Source: Argentina anserina (taxonomy: Eukaryota > Streptophyta > Magnoliopsida > Rosales > Rosaceae). Taken from it: a stretch of DNA of 64,000 bases. The notes beneath the pieces are model-generated. The model saw nothing but the letters and a program-made list of their open reading frames with translations, had not been told where the DNA came from and made no database searches. Where the stretch lies: positions 26,288,001 to 26,352,000 of the forward strand of contig NC_065876.1 of NCBI RefSeq assembly GCF_933775445.1. Direction: 5' to 3'. Positions 24,749-37,200 of this stretch are shown in pieces (positions within the stretch are counted from its first letter, which is position 1; every line of letters begins with the position of its first letter). The translations under genes were made by a program, and so were the position numbers.

Positions 24749-26519
24749 GCTGCTACCTCTGCAGCCCCGCAGCCCCTGCATCACCCCTGCACGCACACCT
24801 GCAGCCCCCCGCAGCCCCGCACGCAGATTCTGCCCTGTAGCCCCGCACAGAGATTCTGCCATGCAGCCCCGCACACCCCCCAGTTGCCTCTGCACGCAGC
24901 CCCCGCAGCCCCGCAGGGTCTCTTCCGCATTTGCTCCGCAAAAACATTTTTTTTCCCCGCAAGACCCCGCATCAGAAGATTCAAAATTGATCCTCCCGCA
25001 TATATACGCAAGAAACGCGAACTGCACAAGCAAACTCTTCGCTCAAGAGAAGCTACTCCCGCCTTCTCTACCCTTTTGGGCCTATGGCCTACCGAGCACA
25101 ATAGCCCTTTGGGCTTCATACTATATTTTATTTTCCTTTTCCTATTTCATTATTTAAATGTTCATTGGCACGTTTTTATTTCTAACGATATTTCACGTGC
25201 TCATATAGGTAAAATCATTGCTCATCGTACTATGGTGATGACATTCATGCCGAGATGGACGATACTTTTGTCATCTACATACGATTTCGATCGTATCCTC
25301 CCAAGATTTTTATGTCATCGGACGAATATCGAAAATGACTTCATCAAGCAACTTCATGCATGACGATCGATTTTCAGAGCAATTTACTTATATACGGTCT
25401 ATTTGGCAGACCAACAAGTATGTTTTTCTTAAAGTTCCTGCTTTTGAACATATATATATAAATTATCAGGCGCTATTAGCCTTTTTCATGTCTTCTTTTC
25501 CGGCATTCTTATTACGCTGATGAGACCAAAGAGGGATATGATTCCCCTCTTGGTCGACATTTTTTGTGTGACGGTCATGGGGGAGTCATGTTATTATTTA
25601 AAGGGAAGAAATCGATTTCGTGTGGTTGTCTGAGTACACCGCTGTTTTGGGTGCGATCATGAGAATCGCCGATATGCATCGATTATTTTGTGACCATATA
25701 CATCACAACCCTTCTAATTCTGGTTACATACTTGAATATTTCGATTATTCGAAACCTATACAACCCTCGTTTCTTATGGATGCGTCGCCATCGCGACTGT
25801 TATTTGAATGTTTGAGTTTTCTTAAACTCATGTCGATAAACGATAATCCCAAGGTCTACGTACTCATTTATTTGAGTTGATTCATTACTCTGATGCATCA
25901 CTATTTGCCTACAAAAGATCCCAAAAATAACACATTCTATGGGACACACTTAAAGTGATTCAATAAACGTCTATGATGTTGTATTACCAGAGTTGACCTT
26001 GAAACATGCTCCACATCCGAGAAACACATGTCTTTTTTGACACATGTATCTATTTCTTGAGGACATTTTGGAGATGGAAACATAACATTCTTCCATTCTC
26101 AAGTAAGCACATTTTCTAGCCTCAAGCTAAGGCTCCGCCCAATCCGATATACAAGATTTTGTTGCTACGGACTTTTGATTAGTCACTCTATTTTGATTAT
26201 GTCTTTTGCTTACTATTTTTCAAGTATGACGTTGGCATTGCCATGATTATTGCTCGACTTTAGCTTAAGTCGTCTATTAGAATTGGAAGCTTGCTTGTGT
26301 TGTATTAAATATTAGCATATTCTATAAAATTTCTCATATTTCTTGTTTACAAGATGGACTCGTGAGAATTTTATTTGCCTTGGCTTAGCATGCATGGTCA
26401 ACGTTTGCAACTCACGTGGTTTTTAAATTGGCCGCTTTTGGGTTACATTTGACCCCAATAGCACTACATTGTGATTTTGGACCTTCAAATTTGGAAAACG
26501 GACCTCGGAACGTCAAACT

Positions 26520-26830
26520 TGAAGTCGTTTTTTCCCGGTTACTGTTCCGGCGTTTCCGGAACGTTTACCGACATTTTACCGGCGTGTTCGCCGCCTTCCG
26601 GCCATATTCTGGGGTTTCCGGCACCACCACCCAGTTCCTACCGGCGTCCCCTGTCGGACCTGAAGTTCCGGCCTCCATACCGGCAAGTTCCGGCCGCCGC
26701 CGACCGGTTTTCCGGCAATCGGTGCTGCCGGTTTCCGCGCGAGTTTTTCCGACGATTTTTCGTCTTTTCTCGTCATTTTTCCGGCATATTTCCAGCAGTT
26801 TTTACTGCCACGTTTTCCTAATCCAAATTT
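26520..26830. other. CCGG-rich patch inside Copia copy B
   Basis: The counterpart of 12780-13000 in copy A: repeated TTCCGG, CCGGCG and TTTTCCGGC words and openness in several frames on both strands. No protein is recognised. Confidence 0.6.
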
Positions 26831-27571
26831 CACCCAGTTTTGAGTTCTTTTGACATGGTTTTTCAGTTAATTTTCCGGTTTTCTCCAAGTCGTTTCATCG
26901 CTCAAACGATTTTATTATTATTGGTGACCACCCGCACCAAATGGATGGTCTTCCACCCAAATTGTTTGGTATTCAACTGCTCCAATACCATGTTTTTCCA
27001 ACTTTTAAGTTGAAAAATGTAGTCTTATTGCCATGTGATACATTCGATGAGATTGTCATTTGTTTCAATCCCCCCTCTTACAATATCTTACAGCGTATTG
27101 TCTAGAGAAGTTCACCACGTTGTTGACTATCTTCATTTTATTTTGAGCATGTCTCACCGTGAAATCGAGTGTCTTGCTAATTGCGTAACCACCCACACTG
27201 TCCTACGGCGCAGGTAGTTGTTTTACGGATCTCGTGCGGAGATTGTGTTTCATATCTTCGTGCCTTGCTAAGTTTTAAAGGCCATACATGCCAATGATGG
27301 ATTTTCATCTTGATATTTGTGTTAAGAATGGAGAGGAATAAATCTGTCAGATTTCATTGACAGTATCCTTTTCAAGCTTCGACAGTAGCTTTGTTATCCT
27401 GCAGACATAGTTTTGCTTGCCTGCAGCAGTAGCTTTATGTAACTCAAGTTTCTTTGAATCATGGGTTCGGTTTTACTGTCTTCTCGGTTTTGACATGATC
27501 GTTTTTTTGGTCATTTTGAACAAGATATGATGATTCGAGTTCTTTGAAATTCACATCATCATCTATTTTTC

Positions 27572-29665
27572 ATGTTCACGAAGCGATTGGAGGACCACCT
27601 CACCCATGCTCCACACGGTGAGGCCGAGCCTGCCTATTTCGGCGGCTCCATGGCATTAAGGCCGTCGGTGGCGGCATCCCCTTCTTCACAGGAGCTTGTG
27701 ATGCCTCCCGTGTTTTCTAATGCCTCCATGGTAATCTCTGATGCCCATCGCTCATTTTGCAAAGCTTGTTCTTTTGCTAGATTTCAAAGAAGTCCTTATT
27801 TACTAAGGCTCCAACCGAGAACATTCCATTCTTATGACGTATTTAAGGTGACATTAGTGGACCATATCCAACCGAATGCGGACATGTTTCGGTATTTTTA
27901 TGGTATAGGTTAAGAGCATCGACGCGTCGGTCACACGTCGCTTTGCTTTCCACAAGAAACGCTGCATTCACTAAAGTTTTTAGCTATGATCATCAACCTA
28001 AGGGTTCACCACCCTCCTATCCTCTCAAATCTATTTGAATGGATACCGTTGGAGAGTTCACCCCCACGACTTTGATGATTTCGTTTTACATGTCTACTGG
28101 GATCGTCGTTGAACATATTAGTCCTCATGTTCATTCACTGCACGATCTAGCAGAGTTCAGACTTGGTTATGGGTACTAACCTGCCGATTTTTGCATGGGG
28201 ATATGTAATGATGTTGCATACATCGACACTTATTCGTTTCAGACCCACAACTTGCCAAGCGTTTAGTGCGTACCAGATGATCACTGGATACGGTCCCAAC
28301 GTTGTTTTCACTAACGCCTATTTGGTTAAAGTTGTTTATGTGCCTCAATTGTAGTTATCTCAATGGGTCTACTTGAAACGATTAAGTATTCTGGTTGGTT
28401 ATGATTTATGAATCACCAACACTTTTCCGCTATTTCCAATCTACAACCGTTGATCTCTATCTTACGATATTAGCAGACGGTCACTTTGATGATACATACT
28501 TCCCGTCGTTAGGGGGAGATATGGAATGTTCCCATTCCGGTTTTAACGCTAGGAATTGACGTGGTGTGGCACTATGTCTCATTAAGATCCCGCACTACTC
28601 AAAGTGAGTAAATGTGCAACGCATTATCGACCTCCAGAAAGTTAAAGATTCGATGCTCAATGACTTTACCGATATTGTGAAAGTGACGAGATCGCACATA
28701 AATGCTGTGATGTGCCGGTAAGGTTGGAACTCTTAGAATATGGGAGAATTTCATATGACCTGGTCCTAGCACCGTTGGTACCATCCCTGACAGTGGGAAG
28801 GAAGCCGGCGATGGCACCATCGTACGTTGTGGTGTTGTCGGCGCCCGTGGTATTGTACCACAAAACAAGGGCGGCAAACTCAAAGATGGACTAGCAAGGG
28901 TCATAGCTTCGGTCTTGGCTCCTACCTAGATGAGGGGGTGACCATTATTCTCTGGAATTAAAACCAGAAAGAAGCGAAGTGCGTAGGCACAAGTATTTCT
29001 CCCATCATCAAGAGATATTCTCTGAACATGTGTATCAACTAAGTTTCTGTGGGACGCTACAGACTCATTTGTTGATGTTAGAGAAGAATGGAAATCCCAT
29101 GAATTGATCGTATACAACGCGCGCGTGTGTTTAATGGATTGATCTCCCATGATTGATGATGTATTCGCTTATGCTCATATTCCGTTGTAAAGCATCAACG
29201 ATGAGCAACTTGACCGAAGTGGAAAGAATCAATACAGGTTGAACTAGACTTGTTATGTTGGTCGTTGTTTGTAAGTGTAATGAGAAAGATGAAGTCATGC
29301 AATATATGCAGGACTTATGGTGCAAAGATTGTCTCATTATCCTTGTAATGAGTACGATGAGTTATATTCTCTCGTTATGGACATAATTGCTTTCCGCTAC
29401 TTGATCAGTAGTAGTGTCCATGAAAACTGATTTGCAGCATATGATAGTGGTCATATAATATCTGTAAAGGGATCTTGACGCATATATGAGAGTGCCAGAG
29501 GGACTTTAAATGCCTCTAGACCATGGAGAGCTTATGTAATCAGATTGCGACATTCAAGAGAACGTAGTACAATCGGTTGCAAGAACTCATACCCATATGT
29601 GTTCATATGAAGCTAATTCTTGATTCTCTATTCCGTCTAAGTATAGATGATGAAGAGATTCAATG
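27572..29665 (+). pseudogene. Degenerate Copia pol remnants in copy B
   Basis: The frame at 27572-27913 contains SFCKACSFARFQRSPYLL and ends FRYFYGIG, matching the gag-pre-integrase/integrase start. At 28163-28354 LPIFAWGYVMMLHTSTLIRF matches the integrase core end. Reverse transcriptase begins near 29212 (PKWKESIQVELDLL), continues with LSLVMDIIAFRYLISSS near 29360-29420 and DAYMRVPEGL near 29477-29510, and reaches LSIDD near 29643-29660 where YVDD is expected. Several stops and frameshifts lie between these pieces. The similarity then ends, and no RNase H is seen before the LTR. No product is expected. Confidence 0.8.
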
Positions 29666-29684
29666 AGCTATACATTCATACATG

Positions 29685-29966
29685 TTAGTGTTGTTGGGAC
29701 ACTATTGCTTTCATTATGACGTGATTAACTATGCGCCTATGCATTGTCATTAGACTTGCATTGCTTCTTTGACATGGGTTTAGTTCTACACTTAGTGAAC
29801 CAACACAAATCTTATCCACACCAACGCCGCCAGCAGCTCCAGCAACATCAACATACGCCTTGGTGTAGCAGTCGACACTGGTAGCGTAAAAGATACGTAC
29901 GGTTCCACTTCGGACCAAAATCAGTCCTTCATTGGTCCATTCCCCCATTCTTTTTGCGAAAGTCAC
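29685..29966 (-). other. Conserved open frame antisense to Copia copy B, nature unknown
   Basis: The counterpart of 9543-9824 in copy A, 93 codons, with the same GTVRIFYATSVDCYTKAYVD core. It lies between the reverse transcriptase remnant and a duplicated block near the 3' LTR. No family was recognised. Confidence 0.3.
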
Positions 29967-29999
29967 ATTGAATGTAACAAATCAGAATCTGTCCAGTTT

Positions 30000-30330
30000 C
30001 GTAGGTCAACTTCAACGAGACCTACAAGACAGCTCGCTCAATGAAATATGGTGAAATTGGTACCTTTGGAAAGGCTTATGTGTCTACTTTTCAGATACAC
30101 TAACCATTTGTTCATAGCTATCATATTGAGTGAGTTATGGCCGTTTTAGAAAAGTAGGACAGTCCTGTCCGGAAATTTGCAAGTCAGTCAACTTCGACAG
30201 AGCATTGTGAATTGTTCCGATCGGATGAGGTTGTGAACCTTATGTCACTGGAAAGCCACAGGTGTCTACTTTTCAGAACATTTTACGGTTCGCTTATACC
30301 TATTTTGACGAAGAAGTTATGGCCGTTTAA
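30000..30330. repeat. Two diverged copies of a block of about 150 bp near the Copia B 3' end
   Basis: Unit 1 (about 30000-30150) and unit 2 (about 30180-30330) share in order GTCAACTTC, GGAAAG-C, TGTCTACTTTTCAGA and TTATGGCCGTTT. Copy A shows the same pair in mirror image at about 9190-9500, so the duplication predates both insertions. Confidence 0.65.
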
Positions 30331-30755
30331 GTGAATGAATGTCATTCTATCTGAAAATCTGATTTTCATTACAAACTCTTGTTTTGAGTTGTTATGCAAT
30401 CTTGTTTCCTAAGATCTAAGTTTAGCTAAGTATAGCATGAATGATCTAAGGATGTGTGGCTAGACTAATGATTAATCATTAGCCCAAGATTACGTTTGAG
30501 AAGCATGTAATGAACGTTGTATACGTTGTACTTTGTACTCCATGATTATGGCACTAATCAGGGAGAGTTGTTTCGTAGACTTCAGGGGGAGTCTAGCTCA
30601 CATGATACTATTAAATGTAGACGGTGCGTTGTGCTCTTTTTCCCTTCGATCAAGCTTTTGTTTTTACCCAAGAGGTTTTTATTTTGCTTGACAAGGTTTT
30701 TACCGAGGCAACGATATGTGCACCATGCAACCTAGGCATGCGACACAAGGGGGAG

Positions 30756-30939
30756 TGTTCCGGGAGAATTATTATTCTACCCTTATGTGTGTCTTAGTCT
30801 AATAGGTTTCCTGTTAGGAGATAGATTAGTATCTCCGTAATAGATTAGGACTCTGAATCCTACGAGATTGTGGTTTTGTAATGCCTATATATAGGCCCCC
30901 ATATCATTCAATAATACAAAATTATTTCATCCTGAAACA
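30756..30939 (+). repeat. Copia copy B, 3' LTR
   Basis: 184 bp, the partner of 24392-24575, preceded directly by the polypurine tract. Confidence 0.92.
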
Positions 30940-31174
30940 AGTTTTAGATTTTGTCAATTTTTATCTGTAAATCAATATAGGAACTCAGTTCGTGATGGTA
31001 ATTTGTCCCAATACTCGATCTTGTGGCAGTGCTGGTAACTGGTAAGTGGTTACGGATGACAACATTTGGCAACCTTGATCAGATTTGCATATAAGCTTTT
31101 CCGTCATGTTACTAGCCCGGAAGTGTAAAACCCATCTGAATCCCTTAGCAGGGGTTTAGTTTGTGTTCTTATTA

Positions 31175-31408
31175 CACTACAAAAAATATGAGGAAATGAC
31201 ACATTCATTTGTGGCTCAAATATGGCCGTTAATGGTGTGGCCTGTACTCAAAATCTCACAAAACTTCTACAAATGTGGTTTTATTATTATTATTAAATCT
31301 AAAGGCCACATTTGTAGGAAATTTGTGGTATTTTGGGAAAATGCCACACAATTAAAGGTACATTTGAGCCACAAATAGTTTGTGCCCTTTCCTCGTTATT
31401 TTGTAGTG
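31175..31408. mobile_element. Fold-back MITE with CACTACAAAA ends
   Basis: The left end CACTACAAAAAATATGAGGA matches the reverse complement of the right end (CACTACAAAATAACGAGGAA). Inner blocks also pair: TTGTGGCTCAAAT with ACATTTGAGCCACAA, and TCTACAAATGTGG with CCACATTTGTAGG. The whole 234 bp could fold into one long imperfect hairpin. The flanks TTA and CTA give no clean duplication, so the superfamily is unsure (CACTA-like or PIF-like ends). Confidence 0.85.
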
Positions 31409-31411
31409 CTA

Positions 31412-32677
31412 CGAAACCCGTGTGACTGTTTGTCACTGGCGAGTTTACTTGCATATGCATGCTTCTGGTTCGCCTCTGTAGTTTCACACACCTTGACTTG
31501 AAGACATGTTCATGAGGAAATCTCTAATAGTTAAATTCCTCATCAGATCAGACGTCAAGGTACTTGCCCAAAGTCTCACTAATGTATATATCTATACTAT
31601 ATTAGGTCTATTATGTAGATGATGAACCTGTAATTTTTTTTCCCTGCATGAACCTCTTGATGGGTAAAGCTGCCATGTTAAAATTAGATGTACGGATGTA
31701 CCATTCATTGTTTAATGAATCATGAATTGCAAGAAATTGAGTCAAGTATTTGTTGCGTGCAAGATATATCAGGGAGAACATTAATTGAGTTTAGAATTAG
31801 ATCGAGGTCGATAAATTAATATTCTCTTCTTCTGCTCCTTTTGTTCCCCAAAGAAAGTCGATGCATGTATGTACGGAAATTATTCCCTCATCACATCTAC
31901 CTAATGTGACTAGAGAGTTGAAAAATGAATATTACAATAAATTTGTATGATCTCTCATCACATCTACCTAATCAATCCATTTTACGTATTATACTTAATT
32001 TTGTCAAGCTAGCTAGCTGTTGCAGAACTTGTAAGCATCATCCCTAGCTAAGTTTACTTAGCTAATCGCAATAAGCAGCACATAACCACGCTTTTAAAGC
32101 TTGAGTGACATGATTATAACACAATTTACAAATTAAATAAAACTCCATCGAAGATTATAGTTAATTCCACAATAATCACTGTCGGTATTGGATTGATCCG
32201 TTGAATATGAACTCCCCCTCGAGTCCAGTACTTCTACATTCCCTTTTGAACAACTAATTTGTCTCTACCCAAATGAATTACAGAGATAAATTATCTAGGT
32301 TCGTATATCATTGAACCTGCTCTTGTCTATATCCCTTGATACAGGAAACTTGAAGCCTCAAGGGTGGATTTGTTTAGTAAGTAGGCTTCTTCTATGTATT
32401 ACTTTAATTAACGTCGAGTCCTAATTAATACATATATGTTGCGGGGCAAGAATGATGGCTGTTTATAATTTTCATTTTGATCAAATGTATGATGTGCAAT
32501 TCAACTTGAGGTTTTCCACTTTCGAGTGGTTAATTGCACCAGGTGGCCCGGTTAAATACTACTTATTTCTAATGAATAGGATGACTGGCTTGTGAATGTC
32601 ACAGGAGAAAATTTAAAGATTCAAATTTGAGTACATGCGCGCAGTACTTGAAAAACATTTTATTTATCTCCAAAAAG
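31412..32677. other. Intergenic, no gene seen
   Basis: AT-rich DNA. A short block containing CTCATCACATCTACCTAAT occurs twice (about 31886-31907 and 31953-31973). No coding similarity was recognised. Confidence 0.5.
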
Positions 32678-33597
32678 TGTTAGGGCGTCATCCAAATTCA
32701 GCGCCGTATCTTACGTGTCATGTCATGTCATGTCATATTAACACATTAATAATTAAAATTATATAAAAATGTCATTTTGAATGGAAAGACAATTATATTT
32801 TTGTTAATCTAACGATTCTAAATTAGTATAAAAATATTTTTTATTATTTTTTATCATTTATCCGTTTTCATCACAATAATACTTCTAAAATACAAGTTAA
32901 AAAACTAAAATTTATGAAAATATGTTTATCATTTATTCATTTTCATCACAAAATATATTTATTTTTTAAATTTCAGACGATGTAGGGTAATTATAACATT
33001 TATATTTAGATGAAACTTTTGGTAAGATTCTTTTGGGTTTTTTTTTTCTGAAACGAAATATTATTTTGTTAGGGTATAATCAATTTAAGAGGATATGTAA
33101 GGTAACAAATGTTATTTTTCCTAGAGTATACATATCTTAATTAATATTATATTTAATACAATTATGTTGATGGTAATCTTTCTAGTGACAAATATTTCAA
33201 GATTTATGATTTTTTATTTAATTAATTTATATTTACGACTAATTAATGACTATAATCAATTAATACAATTACCATATAGACACCCCCACACACACGTATA
33301 TATATATATATATCGCCTGTGCACACACATACACATATATATCTATATATTTTCAATCATACTTTGTGTATATCGTTTTTTTTTTACATTTTGAAAGCAT
33401 TTTGAAAAAAAATAATGATAGAAAAAAGAACTACAATTTTTTTATAATAATATAGAGTCGTTGAGGATAAGATTGATTTTCATTCAAAATGACATTTTGT
33501 GATTATTGTAATTACTGACATGACAAGCTGACATGGTATGCCACATGAGATTGCGGCTCCAACTCTAGCGTCATATTTTCATCATGGCGCTAAAACA
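32678..33597. mobile_element. Probable inverted-repeat DNA element, about 0.9 kb
   Basis: The left end TGTTAGGGCGTCAT and the reversed right end TGTTTTAGCGCCATGAT are similar. An inner block AATGTCATTTTGAATG appears near 32768-32783 and in reverse near 33483-33498, and GTCATGTCA words flank it on both sides. No clear target duplication and no transposase. A (TA) run lies at about 33296-33313. Confidence 0.5.
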
Positions 33598-33872
33598 TTT
33601 TCTATTTCCAAATTCCGATTACATACAATATATATGACTTGAGGATTTAGTTCAAGTTTAATTTTGCATTTCAATTTTCATACGACTAATTTCTATTACA
33701 GTAACATGCCATTTTAAGTTTTCTATTTGATTTTGAATGCATTTGGAAGTATGAGAGCCAAGCCCTAAATTTACTTGAGTGACAGCTCAATTCAACTTGT
33801 ATGACATTATCACGTGAATCTAGCAATTCAAATCTAGATAATCACGATTTGAAATAATAGTAAGTTAGTAAC

Positions 33873-34267
33873 TGATGCAGCCTGCATTGCAGACAACTAT
33901 CTCTTTCGTCTGGATGGTCGAAAGAGTAAGGGTCGTAACTGATATGTTAAATGCATTTAATGTTTTGTCTTAATTAGCTGAGTCTTTTATTTTCCTCTAA
34001 ATCAGTTTTGGTTTACTGGAAGCCTTAAAGCTTATGTAACTGATTTAGATTTCTGTTTAAAAGCTATGGTATAGCTTTTGGTATGTAGTTTTTGGGGGAG
34101 ATTAAAATAAACAGAGAAACTTTCTCTTCTATCAACTTGGTATTCCTTAGGAATCAACAAGGCATAGTTCTCTTATTCTTGGCTATTCTCTTATGTGAGA
34201 ATCAACAAGAGTAAGAATCAACTCTATTTCATAGAGTTTGTCATCTTACCTATCACGCACGTTGTCA
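33873..34267 (+). repeat. Gypsy 5' LTR
   Basis: 395 bp, starting TGATGCAGCC and ending TTGTCA. It carries the same segment that in the 3' LTR encodes the last pol residues. Confidence 0.95.
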
Positions 34268-34269
34268 GT

Positions 34270-34286
34270 TGGTATCCAGAGCTCAG
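34270..34286 (+). other. Gypsy primer binding site
   Basis: TGGTATCCAGAGCTCAG, starting two bases after the 5' LTR, is close to the TGGTATCAGAGC complement of initiator tRNA-Met. The upstream part of the open frame overlaps it, so the gag ATG at 34293 is the credible start. Confidence 0.8.
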
Positions 34287-34292
34287 GCCATT

Positions 34293-37200
34293 ATGCCTCC
34301 AAGGAGGGGACGTGGAGGAGCGACTCAGGGACGTGGCAACGATGAAGAGGTTGAGCGTTTGGCTCAACAAGTTGAGCGCCTCACCCAACAGGTGGAGGCC
34401 TTAGTTCAGCAACAACATGATGAAGATGAATTTGATGACGAAATCAATCCTTTCGGTGAAGAAGGTGAGAGAGGAGAGCGGAGGCTGGTTCAGAATGTTG
34501 ATACAAGGCGATGGGAGACAGGCATGAGGATTGACATTCCTGAATTCCATGGCAGTCTTCAGCCTGAGGAATTCGTGGATTGGCTAAATTCTGTGGAGGA
34601 GGTTTTGGAGTTCAAGAAGGTTCCTGAAGACAGAATAGTGTCACTTGTAGCTACCAGATTTCGTGGGCGTGCCTCAGCTTGGTGGCGACAATTGAAAGCA
34701 ACTCGTTCGCGACAAGGCAAAAATAAGATCACAGTGTGGGAGAAAATGAAGAAGCACATGCGCAGCTCTTTCCTACCACCCAACTACTCCAGGTTGATCT
34801 ATCAGCAGCTGCAAAATCTGAAGCAAGGAAACCGAACAGTGACAGAGTATACCACCGAATTCTATCATTTGATAGCTCGTTGCGATCTTGGGGAAACGGA
34901 TGAGCAGCTAGTGTCAAGGTATATTGCAGGTCTCCGTACCGAGTTTCAAGATACATTAAATTTGCTAGATCCATTTACTGTGGCAGAAGCACAACAACGA
35001 GCCCTACAATTAGAGAAGCAAATCGCTCGAAAAACAGGCAGAGGTGGGACCTGGTCCCCTAGCAGTCCAAGTAATCGAGGTGCTATCAGCAACTCAGCCC
35101 CTAGTCGCACACCAGCTTCACAAGTTCAGAATGTGAAACCACACATGAGCGAACCTCCAGCCAAAATACAAGTTGTGGGGGTTGGACGTGCTGGTACTCG
35201 CTGCTTCAAATGTGGTGAGTCTGGACACCGAATGGCTGATTGCAAGAAAGAAGGAAGGGCCGGTAAGGGCTTGTTCATTGAGAATGAAGAAAATTCACTA
35301 CAAGAATATGCCGATTTCGCACAGGCTCCTATTTATGATGACTATGGTGGGGATGATGATGTTTCTGAGGAGTTTGTGAAGGGTGATGAAGGGCCGATGC
35401 TTGTTGTACAAAGGACATGTTTTACCCCTCGAGAAGTAGAAGGTAGTGATGGGTGGCTTCGCAATAATATTTTTCAGTCCACTTGTACAATTGGTGGAAA
35501 GGTGTGTAGGTTGGTAATTGACCCAGGCAGCTGCGAAAATGTTATCTCTGAGGAAGCAGTTACCAAGCTGTGCTTGGAGACACAACAACACCCTCATCCA
35601 TATAAGCTTTCATGGCTGCAGAAGACTAATGATGTGAAAGTTTCAAAGAGGGCTCTTGTTCCTTTCTCTATTGGTACAAGCTACAAAGATAAGGTGTGGT
35701 GTGATGTTGTGCCGATGGATGCTTGCCATATTCTTTTGGGACGACCATGGGAGTATGATAGACATGTGACACATGATGGACGGAAGAACACATACAGCTT
35801 CATGTTCAATAATACTAAAATCACTCTCCTGCCAACTCGGGAACAAGTCCCAAAGCCAACCCATGTTAAGTCTTCGATGATTTTATTATCAATGAAGAAA
35901 TTCGTGGGAGAAATTCATGATACCGGGGTGGTCTACTTGTTGGTTGGTAAAGAGAAATCCAGTGATTTGTCTCCTATCCCTGTCCCTGTACAAGCTTTAT
36001 TAGAGGAGTTTCAAGATGTCTTTCCTGAAGAAATGCCGGCAGGACTGCCACCTTCTCGTAACATCCAACACAGAATTGATTTGATCCCTGGAGCAGCCTT
36101 ACCAAATAAGGCGCATTATCGGATGAGCCCCAAAGAACATGAAGAACTGAGACGACAAGTAGAGGAGTTATTGGCAAGAGGATACATCAGGGAAAGCATG
36201 AGTCCTTGTTCAGTTCCGGCCTTAATTACGCCAAAAAAAGATGGGACATGGCGCATGTGTATAGACAGCAGAGCCATTAATAAAATCACGGTACGTTACC
36301 GTTTTCCCATTCCTCGTTTGGATGACTTGCTAGATCAATTGTCAGGTGCTACTGTTTTCAGCAAGTTAGACCTTAAAAGTGGGTATCACCAAATTCGGAT
36401 CAAAGATGGGGACGAGTGGAAAACAGCATTCAAAACTCGTGAAGGCTTATACGAATGGTTGGTCATGCCTTTTGGCCTCTCTAATGCTCCTAGTACTTTT
36501 ATGCGGGCAATGAATGAGTTGCTTCGACGGTTTATTGGAAAGTGTGTGGTGGTTTACTTTGATGACATCCTTATTTACAACCCAAGCATTGAATTGCACC
36601 TACAACATCTAAGAGAGGTCCTAGAAGTCTTGAGAAAGGAGAAGTTTTATGCAGCAGTGAAGAAGTGTTCTTTTATGACTGACAAGGTGCTGTTCCTTGG
36701 CTATGTGGTGTCAAAAGATGGGATTCTTGTAGACCAGTCCAAAGTGGAAGCAATCAAGAATTGGCCAATGCCGAGAAATCTACAAGAAGTCAGAAGTTTT
36801 CATGGGTTAGTATCTTTCTATAGACGCTTTATACAAAACTTCAGTTCTATTATGGCGCCTATAACCGATTGTATGAAGAGTGGGAAATTCAGTTGGACTG
36901 AGGAGGCCATTGTAGCTTTTCAAGCCATCAAGGAGAAGCTAGTTACTGCCCCTGTTTTGACATTTCCGGACTTTAACAAACCATTTGAATTGCATTGTGA
37001 TGCATCCAAAGTCGGCATTGGGGTTATTTTAAGCCAAGAGGGGCGACCAGTAGCTTTTTACAGTGAAAAGCTAAATGGCTTCAAGGTGAACTACAACACA
37101 TATGATGTGGAGTTTTATGCTGTTGTTCAAGCCCTCAAGCATTGGCGTTCTTATTTAGCTCATAATGAGTTTATCTTATATTCTGATCATGAGGCCTTAA

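Larger units (their letters stand above)
24392..30939 (+). mobile_element. Copia-type LTR retrotransposon, copy B (full length, decayed)
   Basis: The same family as copy A in the opposite orientation. LTRs of 184 bp (24392-24575 and 30756-30939) start TGTTCCGGGA and end CATCCTGAAACA. The polypurine tract ACAAGGGGGAG directly precedes the 3' LTR, and CGTTATCACGCAC follows the 5' LTR. The flanks GGTTT (24387-24391) and AGTTT (30940-30944) are a target duplication with one mismatch. The LTRs differ at about eleven of 184 sites by eye, so this copy looks slightly older than copy A. Order inside: GC-rich leader, unrecognised gag-position DNA, CCGG-rich patch, integrase, reverse transcriptase remnant, unexplained module, 3' LTR. 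Confidence 0.92.

Noticed and set aside
34195..34404. Frame starting in the Gypsy 5' LTR
   Set aside because: Different frame from gag, overlaps the primer site and has no domain.
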